Shown: piece by piece, positions 25,456-30,286 of the stretch
Layout: every line of letters starts with the position of its first letter
Numbering within the stretch: the first letter of the stretch is position 1
Assembly: GCA_964414425.1 (NCBI GenBank)
Contig: CAYPWL010000037.1
Coordinates: 1 to 30,286 of the forward strand
Origin: GYS-P2D sp964414425
GTDB lineage: Bacteria; Bacteroidota; Bacteroidia; Chitinophagales; Saprospiraceae
Length of the DNA: 30,286 bases
Reading direction: 5' to 3'
Translations under genes and position numbers: made by a program
Notes under the pieces: model-generated
Seen by the model: the letters and a program-made list of their open reading frames with translations, nothing else
The model's database searches: none
What the model was told of the DNA's origin: nothing

Positions 25456-26134
25456 TTACTGTTGTCTTTTTTATAATCATAGCCTTGAGCTTTTTTCTTG
25501 CCAGGATTAATTGTGATTTTGATGTGTTTATGCTGATTCCAAGGAGTTCAGCGATTTCTCGATGTTTATATCCTTCGATAGCATAGAGATTAAATATTGT
25601 CCGATAACCATGAGGTAATCGGTCCAACAATTTTATAATGTCTTCATATTCCAATCTATCATTGATCATTACATGGCCATAAGGTTTTGACTCAATAGGG
25701 ACATGACTCTGATATTTTTTGTCTTTGCGGATGATCATGAGACATTCATTGACAATGATCCGCTTAACCCATCCTTCAAATGACCCTTCTCCACTGTAAC
25801 TATTCAGGTGATCAAATACTTTTTTAAAGCCTTTGATTACGGCGTCTTCTGCTCTTTGGTGATCTGGGAGGTATCGCTTGCATATAGATAACATAGTTGG
25901 TGCATAGCATTCGAAGAGCTCATTTTGAGCTTTTCGGTTGTTGTTTTTACACTTCGATATGATATCTACATGATCACGGCTCACATAGCTAAGATGACTC
26001 TTTTGCAAGAAAAGTTGTGTGACCGAAAAAAAAGTTGTGACCGATTTAAATGCCTCCCGTCTTAAGGATGTATTTTTTGGTATTTTAAGGTAAGACAAGT
26101 CCATACTTCGGTGTGGGCTTTTTTTGTTTAGCAT
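25448..26134 (-). CDS. ECF sigma factor (sigma-70 family)
   Basis: Region 2 lies at about 70-138 (AQNELFECYAPTMLSICKRY, DAVIKGFKKVFDHL, GSFEGWVKRIIVNECLMIIRK) and region 4 at about 168-220 (LDRLPHGYRTIFNLY, HREIAELLGISINTSKSQLI). The two-domain layout without regions 1 and 3 defines an extracytoplasmic-function sigma factor. From the first ATG it has 228 residues, about 50 more than usual. A GTG at 25984 (codon 51, VSRDHVDIISKCK) would give a normal 178-residue protein and would place a tandem repeat at promoter distance, so the upstream codons may be leader. ATG at 26104 is a third option. The downstream overlapping membrane gene is the probable anti-sigma factor. Confidence 0.9.
   Translation of the reverse strand: MLNKKSPHRSMDLSYLKIPKNTSLRREAFKSVTTFFSVTQLFLQKSHLSYVSRDHVDIISKCKNNNRKAQNELFECYAPTMLSICKRYLPDHQRAEDAVIKGFKKVFDHLNSYSGEGSFEGWVKRIIVNECLMIIRKDKKYQSHVPIESKPYGHVMINDRLEYEDIIKLLDRLPHGYRTIFNLYAIEGYKHREIAELLGISINTSKSQLILARKKLKAMIIKKTTVNE
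26010..26045 (-). promoter_or_regulatory. Tandem direct repeat ahead of the ECF sigma core
   Basis: On the minus strand TCGGTCACAACTTTT (copy at 26044-26030) is followed 20 bases on by TCGGTCACACAACTTTT (26026-26010), the second with an inserted CA. The pair ends 26 bases upstream of the alternative GTG start at 25984. ECF sigma factors often activate their own promoter, so these may be -35-type or activator sites; it may equally be coding sequence if the longer start is used. Confidence 0.4.
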
Positions 26135-26167
26135 ACTATCTAATCCTCTGCGTGCTATCTTTAAGGC

Positions 26168-26539
26168 ATGCTATACATCTACTATATTCTTTTAGGCCTT
26201 CAAGCTCTCTTTTATATTTACGCAGGCTACAGCCATTTCAAGAAGAGTTGGTTCTTTTATAAAATCACGCCACCCGTACTACATCCATATAAGAAATCCA
26301 TCAATGTCATCGTCGGAGTTGCAGAAATCTTAGGTGGAGTAGGGTTGTTGATTCCACAGACTCGGATTGCGGCAGCATGGGGTATCATAGCATTATTGAT
26401 TGCAGTATTCCCGGCTAATATTTACATGCTGACCTCTGGTGGAGCAGGAATGAAAATTTCAAAAACCTTCTTATGGATTAGGCTTCCATTACAATTTGTA
26501 CTTATTGCGTTAGCGTATTATGTGATCTCTGCTACTTGA
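26168..26539 (+). CDS. DoxX-like small membrane protein
   Basis: The 123-residue protein has four hydrophobic segments: 1-20 (YYILLGLQALFYIYAGYSHF), 46-63 (INVIVGVAEILGGVGLLI), 68-88 (AAAWGIIALLIAVFPANIYML) and 102-121. The AGYSHF motif at the end of the first helix and the GVAEILGGVGLL motif are typical of the DoxX/DoxD-like superfamily. These proteins are linked to redox or quinone chemistry in some species, but the function is generally not defined. It is divergent from the sigma gene with 33 bases between starts; TATCTTTA at 26156-26163 is a one-mismatch -7 box but is very close to the start codon. Confidence 0.85.
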   Translation: MLYIYYILLGLQALFYIYAGYSHFKKSWFFYKITPPVLHPYKKSINVIVGVAEILGGVGLLIPQTRIAAAWGIIALLIAVFPANIYMLTSGGAGMKISKTFLWIRLPLQFVLIALAYYVISAT

Positions 26540-26621
26540 TTTGGTGTGATATATTTATTTGTGGAGGTGTAAAGATTAATAATGTTACTTTTAGGCGAGC
26601 ACGAAACTATCTACCGCATAA

Positions 26622-27905
26622 ATGAATAATAACACACCTTTATTCTCCAAACGATACAAGGGTTATGTTCTACTAATTCTGACTGGTGTCTACACCTTCA
26701 ATTTTATCGATCGTCAGATTTTGGTAATCCTCCAAGAGTCTATAAAAGGGGAGTTGGGCTTAAGCGACACTCAATTAGGTCTCTTGACGGGTCTTTCTTT
26801 TGCTTTGTTTTACGTCAGCCTCGGTATTCCGATAGCCAGATTAGCCGACCGTAGTAATAGAAGGAATATTGTCTCAGCCTCATTAGCAGTATGGAGTTTA
26901 ATGACGGCTGTGTCAGGGTTTGCTCAAAACTTCGTTCAGCTTTTACTTGCCCGTATAGGTGTTGGTATTGGAGAGGCAGGAGGGAGTCCTCCTGCACACA
27001 GTATTATCTCCGACTATTTTCCTGCCGAACAGAGAGGGACAGCCTTGTCTATATATTCTATGGGTATATATTTTGGAATCCTCCTTGGATATATAGGTGG
27101 TGGAATGTTAGATGAGTACGTGGGGTGGAGGTATGCTCTTATGATATTAGGGCTGCCGGGTATTATATATGCTCTTGTCTTACTATTTACGGTAAAAGAA
27201 CCTCCACGTGGGCTCTCTGATAATAAGATCGAAGAAGAAGCTCCTGATGAATCTTTTGGAGATGTTCTTAAGGTTCTCCTTTCTAAGAAGACATTTGTGT
27301 TTCTGGCATTAGCTTGTGGTATACATACTATAGGTAATTATGGAGTGGGTAACTTCTTTGCTCCTTTTTTGGCGAGAATCCATGGGATGACAGCGGGAGA
27401 GATCGGAACTTGGATGGGATTAAGTGCGGGTATTGGTGGTATGGCAGGAACCTTTCTGGGCGGATTTTTAGGGGATAAATTGGCTAAGATTGATATTAGA
27501 TGGTACATCTGGTTAGCAGTAATCGCTGAGCTGGTCAACTTTATTCCCCACGCAGGGGCAATATTCCTTTCTAATACGTCCTTGGTGTTATTCTTCTATT
27601 TCATCTCCGCATTTCTTACAGCTATCTACCTTGGTCCTTGCTTAGCAGTAACCCATAGCCTGGTTGATGCACACAAACGGGCACTTGCTTCTGCTATACT
27701 CTTTTTGGTTTTGAATCTGATAGGCTTGGGAGGAGGGCCATTATTAGTTGGAGCAATAAGTGATTACCTCAGTGTTGATTATGGTGCTGAGTCCTTGAGA
27801 TATGCATTTTGTGTAACTTTCTTCACGGGCGCTATAGCACTATTTTTATTCTACATGGCTTCTACATACTACCCACAGGAAAAGATGGAATTAGACCAAA
27901 ATTAG
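26622..27905 (+). CDS. Spinster-like MFS transporter
   Basis: The 427-residue protein has about twelve membrane segments. The major facilitator signature between helices 2 and 3 is GIPIARLADRSNRRNI, and the N-terminal FNFIDRQILVILQESIK with GLSDTQLGLLTGLSFALFY is diagnostic of the Spinster-type (lysolipid/sphingolipid transporter related) MFS group. ARIGVGIGEAGGSPPAHSIISDYFP matches the helix 4-5 signature of the same group, and GGFLGDKLAK begins the second half. Eukaryotic Spns proteins export lysophospholipids and sphingosine-1-phosphate; bacterial members have unknown or drug-like substrates. It stands 82 bases after the DoxX-like gene and may have its own promoter; TACTTTTA at 26586-26593 is a one-mismatch -7 box. 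Confidence 0.9.
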   Translation: MNNNTPLFSKRYKGYVLLILTGVYTFNFIDRQILVILQESIKGELGLSDTQLGLLTGLSFALFYVSLGIPIARLADRSNRRNIVSASLAVWSLMTAVSGFAQNFVQLLLARIGVGIGEAGGSPPAHSIISDYFPAEQRGTALSIYSMGIYFGILLGYIGGGMLDEYVGWRYALMILGLPGIIYALVLLFTVKEPPRGLSDNKIEEEAPDESFGDVLKVLLSKKTFVFLALACGIHTIGNYGVGNFFAPFLARIHGMTAGEIGTWMGLSAGIGGMAGTFLGGFLGDKLAKIDIRWYIWLAVIAELVNFIPHAGAIFLSNTSLVLFFYFISAFLTAIYLGPCLAVTHSLVDAHKRALASAILFLVLNLIGLGGGPLLVGAISDYLSVDYGAESLRYAFCVTFFTGAIALFLFYMASTYYPQEKMELDQN

Positions 27906-27922
27906 ATGTTAATATTCTCTTG

Positions 27923-27958
27923 TTATTAAATAAGTAGTCATTTGTAAGTATTTAATAA
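27923..27958. terminator. AT-rich inverted repeat after the MFS gene
   Basis: TTATTAAATA at 27923-27932 and TATTTAATAA at 27949-27958 are perfect 10-bp arms with a 16-base spacer; TTG and CAA outside extend the pairing across one bulged base. It begins 17 bases after the MFS stop. It has no GC and no T run, so a weak terminator, mRNA-end hairpin or protein site are all possible. Confidence 0.35.
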
Positions 27959-28026
27959 TCAATGATATATGACGTAATCTTCACTTCGTCGTCCACTTGT
28001 CAATTCTGAAATAGACTAATTATATA

Positions 28027-28245
28027 GGGGGTTAGTTGTCTTTTAATGTCTTAAGAGTACAGCATAACCCCAAATGAAAACAATTGAACCAGTAGCCCCG
28101 CTATGGAGCTCGACACCTATGTTATCTAAAGAGATCAGACTCTTGCAAGAGTCTTGTGAGGATCTCGCCTGCCTACCATTATTCCTATTATGCTTATTTA
28201 ATTCAATTGTTTCTCTTTCGGAGTTGTGCTATAACCCTTTTAAGA
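28027..28245 (+). ncRNA. Candidate structured RNA or leader in the 361-bp gap
   Basis: The gap 27906-28266 has no convincing gene but many paired segments. GGGGTTA (28028-28034) can pair with TAACCCC (28065-28071) or, as GGGTTA, with TAACCC (28232-28237). AAACAATTGAA (28078-28088) pairs perfectly with TTCAATTGTTT (28202-28212). Inside that stem lie a hairpin at 28089-28106 (CCAgTAGC, loop CCC, GCTATGG) and one at 28131-28166, containing an 18-bp perfect palindrome AGACTCTTGCAAGAGTCT framed by GAGATC/GATCTC. TATATAGG at 28021-28028, 21 bases after TTG at 27998, is a loose promoter. A stand-alone RNA ending at CCCTTTT (28235-28241), a 5' leader of the collagen-like gene, and a small inverted-repeat element are all possible. 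Confidence 0.35.
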
Positions 28246-28266
28246 AATACTTTTTGAATTAGAATC

Positions 28267-30286
28267 ATGATGAAACATCTGATCGTACTTTGCTTTTCCA
28301 TTGCGCTTTTTATGGTCTGCACTGCAGACTTATCAGCACAGATAAAAATGGGAGATAATCCTAATGCTATCGATCCAGCTTCTCTATTAGAGTTGGAGAG
28401 TACAGATAAAGGATTCCTTTGGCCGCGCTTGACAGTTGTTCAACGGGACAATATCAATTTTCCACCTAAGGGATTAACAATTTATAATGTTGATCGCAAT
28501 TGTGTGGAAGTTAATGTTGGTACCAAAGCCGCCCCTGATTGGCTTTGTCTCGGTGAGGATAGCGATGATCAGACTATTTCTGATTTTACTTTAAATGGTA
28601 ATGTATTGACAATCTCACTTGAGGGAGGTAATACACAGACAGTAGATCTATCGTCTATACAAGGTCAAGACAGTGATCAACAGCAGATCCAAGACTTTAG
28701 TCTTGCTGGCCCAATCTTAACAATCACATTAGAAAATGGGGGGTCGCAGAGTGTTGACCTTTCTTCATTTGATGGATTTCAAGGTCCAGAAGGTCCTCAA
28801 GGTCAGACAGGTGCAGACGGATTATCAGCATATCAAGTATGGTTAGGGTTAGGAAATACAGGTACTGAGCAAAACTTCATGGACAGCTTAAAAGGAGCAG
28901 ATGGGGTAGTTGGTTCTAATGGAGTAGATGGTCAAGCAGGTACTGATGGTTTATCAGCTTACCAAATCTGGCTTAATGCGGGTAATGTAGGAACAGAACA
29001 AGATTTTTTAGAAAGTCTTATAGGAGCTGATGGTCAGATAGGTGCGGATGGTGCGAGAGGACCAGCAGGAGTCGAGGGCCAAGCAGGAAGAAGTATTGTT
29101 AATAGCTTCCACAACCCTAATGGATCTGTGACATTTGAATACTCAGATGGAGATAGTTATACTACACCAAGTCTTACTGGACCAAGAGGGGCCAACGGTA
29201 TAGACGGAACTAATGGTGTAGATGGTGTCGGAATTGTAGGAACTATAGACAATGGAGATGGAACATTTACAATAAACTACTCAGATGGTACAACATTTAC
29301 TACATCAGATTTATCAGGACCAGCAGGCGCAACAGGAGCAGATGGTGCAAGAGGGGCCGATGGTGCAGTGGGACCGCAAGGTGAAACAGGAGTAGGAGTA
29401 ATTAATACAATAAATAATACGGACGGCACAGTCACTTTTGAATATAGTGATGGAAGCAGTTTTACTACGTCAAGTTTAATAGGTCCAAGAGGAGGCAACG
29501 GTGCCGACGGAACAAACGGAATTGATGGTGTAGGTATAGACAGCACTATAGACAATGGTGATGGTACATTTACTATTACATATACAGACGGATCAACATT
29601 TACTACGGCGGATCTGACTGGTCCAGCTGGTGCAGATGGTCAAAATGGAATTGATGGCTCAGAGGGCCTTTCTGCATATCAAGTATGGCTCGCCGCTGGT
29701 AATGTCGGCACCGAGCAAGAATTCTTAGATAGTCTAATTGGAGCAGATGGTATACCAGGAGCAACAGGTCCAAGAGGACCAGAAGGTGCTGAGGGTGAAG
29801 CAGGAAGAAGTATTCTTAATACCTTCCATAACCCTAATGGCACAGTCACTTTTGAATATTCTGATGGAGATAGCTACACTACACCAAGTCTTACTGGTCC
29901 GAGAGGAGCGAATGGTATTGATGGCATTGATGGAGAAGATGGAGTAGGTGTTGCTGGAGTTACAGAAAATGGTGATGGAACATTTACAATCAATTTTACA
30001 GATGGGACAGAATTTACGACTATTGATCTTACGGGACCAGCAGGAGACCCAGCAAGCGATGATCAGCAGTTTACTCAGTTTGAAATTGATCCGACTACAA
30101 ATGAATTAACTATAAATATCGAAAATGCAACAGCACAAGTAGTAGACTTAACGCCATACTTAGATAATACAGATGATCAGCAGATCACAGATTTCACTAT
30201 TGATCCTACGACAAACATCTTAACGCTTACATTAGAAGATGGTGGTACCCAGATGGTAGACTTGAGTGGCTTAAACAACGCTGGAT
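28267..30286 (+). CDS. Collagen-like repeat surface protein (3' end outside window)
   Basis: The frame opens at ATG 28267 (a second ATG follows at once) and is open to the right edge, giving 673 residues. A signal peptide (MMKHLIVLCFSIALFMVCTA, cleaved near LSAQ) precedes a module common at the start of Bacteroidota tail-fibre-like surface proteins: LLELESTDKGFLWPRLTVVQRD with GLTIYNVD. Then come DDQQI..DF..LTI.LE.G..Q.VDL modules (twice here, twice again from about 30058), Gly-X-Y stretches such as GFQGPEGPQGQTGADG, three SAYQVWL..GN.GTEQ.F..SL modules, and six G.(V/F)T(F/I)..(S/T)DG...TT..L.GP(R/A)G modules. An adhesive or stalk-like surface protein is likely; the anchoring and secretion signals would be in the missing part. 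Confidence 0.88.
   Translation, partial: MMKHLIVLCFSIALFMVCTADLSAQIKMGDNPNAIDPASLLELESTDKGFLWPRLTVVQRDNINFPPKGLTIYNVDRNCVEVNVGTKAAPDWLCLGEDSDDQTISDFTLNGNVLTISLEGGNTQTVDLSSIQGQDSDQQQIQDFSLAGPILTITLENGGSQSVDLSSFDGFQGPEGPQGQTGADGLSAYQVWLGLGNTGTEQNFMDSLKGADGVVGSNGVDGQAGTDGLSAYQIWLNAGNVGTEQDFLESLIGADGQIGADGARGPAGVEGQAGRSIVNSFHNPNGSVTFEYSDGDSYTTPSLTGPRGANGIDGTNGVDGVGIVGTIDNGDGTFTINYSDGTTFTTSDLSGPAGATGADGARGADGAVGPQGETGVGVINTINNTDGTVTFEYSDGSSFTTSSLIGPRGGNGADGTNGIDGVGIDSTIDNGDGTFTITYTDGSTFTTADLTGPAGADGQNGIDGSEGLSAYQVWLAAGNVGTEQEFLDSLIGADGIPGATGPRGPEGAEGEAGRSILNTFHNPNGTVTFEYSDGDSYTTPSLTGPRGANGIDGIDGEDGVGVAGVTENGDGTFTINFTDGTEFTTIDLTGPAGDPASDDQQFTQFEIDPTTNELTINIENATAQVVDLTPYLDNTDDQQITDFTIDPTTNILTLTLEDGGTQMVDLSGLNNAG
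28948..30050 (+). repeat. 717-bp internal super-repeat in the collagen-like gene
   Basis: The module GLSAYQ.WL starts at 28948 and again at 29665, and the GCAGGAAG word of GRSI(V/L)N recurs at 29083 and 29800; both are offset by exactly 717 bp (239 codons). The second copy follows the first to about 30050, where the sequence turns into the DDQQ modules. Identity is high at the DNA level, which points to segmental duplication. Confidence 0.8.

Noticed and set aside
27923..28212. Integron attC site or MITE
   Set aside because: The inverted arms lack the attC core RYYYAAC/GTTRRRY pattern at the correct places, and I find no target-site duplication flanking 28078-28212.
28074..28262. A 62-codon frame on the plus strand in the gap before the collagen-like gene
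   Set aside because: Its codons overlap the paired segments, the product is Cys/Leu/Ser-rich without a recognisable fold, and there is no sign of codon preference. The RNA or DNA structure explains the sequence better, though a leader peptide cannot be fully excluded.
1..30286. Defence islands, prophage, insertion sequences, CRISPR arrays, tRNA and rRNA genes
   Set aside because: No protein motif or repeat pattern for any of these was found. The PglZ domain at 3657-5210 belongs to PorX, not to a BREX defence system, because it is fused to a receiver domain and no BREX genes are nearby.

Overview
The window looks like chromosomal DNA from a member of the phylum Bacteroidota, probably Saprospiria or a close relative. 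Support comes from a PorX-type regulator, several proteins with type IX secretion system (T9SS) C-terminal tails (CHU_C/type B and type A), SprB-like repeats, almost no Shine-Dalgarno sequences, and -7 boxes matching the Bacteroidota consensus TAnnTTTG. The class assignment is an inference; there is no rRNA gene or other decisive marker. I see no insertion sequence, phage, CRISPR array or tRNA.

Layout. 1-3498 (minus): the N-terminal 745 codons of a repeat-rich OmpA-family protein that runs off the left edge, and an HD-domain phosphohydrolase. 3657-5210 (plus): porX. 5217-6035 (minus): tatC. 6145-9031 (plus): a Na+/Ca2+ exchanger, a LamG-like T9SS cargo protein and a DUF1573 lipoprotein. 9045-13628 (minus): a 1219-residue SprB-repeat T9SS cargo protein and a thioredoxin-SPOR fusion. 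13814-21084 (plus): fabH-efp-accB-accC, an MsbA-like ABC exporter, a secreted protein with a type A T9SS tail and a PLP-dependent D-cysteine desulfhydrase/ACC deaminase-like enzyme. 21072-23722 (minus): purN, an unrecognised membrane-anchored protein and ornithine aminotransferase. 23924-25159 (plus): a FemAB/GNAT-like acyltransferase starting at TTG. 25132-26134 (minus): an ECF sigma factor and a small single-pass membrane protein. 26168-27905 (plus): a DoxX-like protein and a Spinster-like MFS transporter. 27906-28266: the only long non-coding gap, rich in inverted repeats and possibly holding a structured RNA. 28267 to the right edge (plus): a collagen-like surface protein with a 717-bp internal repeat.

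Functional themes. One is the cell surface: a T9SS regulator, at least three probable T9SS cargo proteins, Tat export, a lipoprotein, an OmpA protein and a collagen-like protein. The other is housekeeping: initiation of fatty acid synthesis, lipid export, purine synthesis and amino acid metabolism. The best targets for follow-up are the structured gap before the collagen-like gene, the tandem repeat in front of the ECF sigma factor, the cysteine-rich insertion in ornithine aminotransferase, the thioredoxin-SPOR fusion, and the OmpA domain embedded in a long array of 23-residue repeats.
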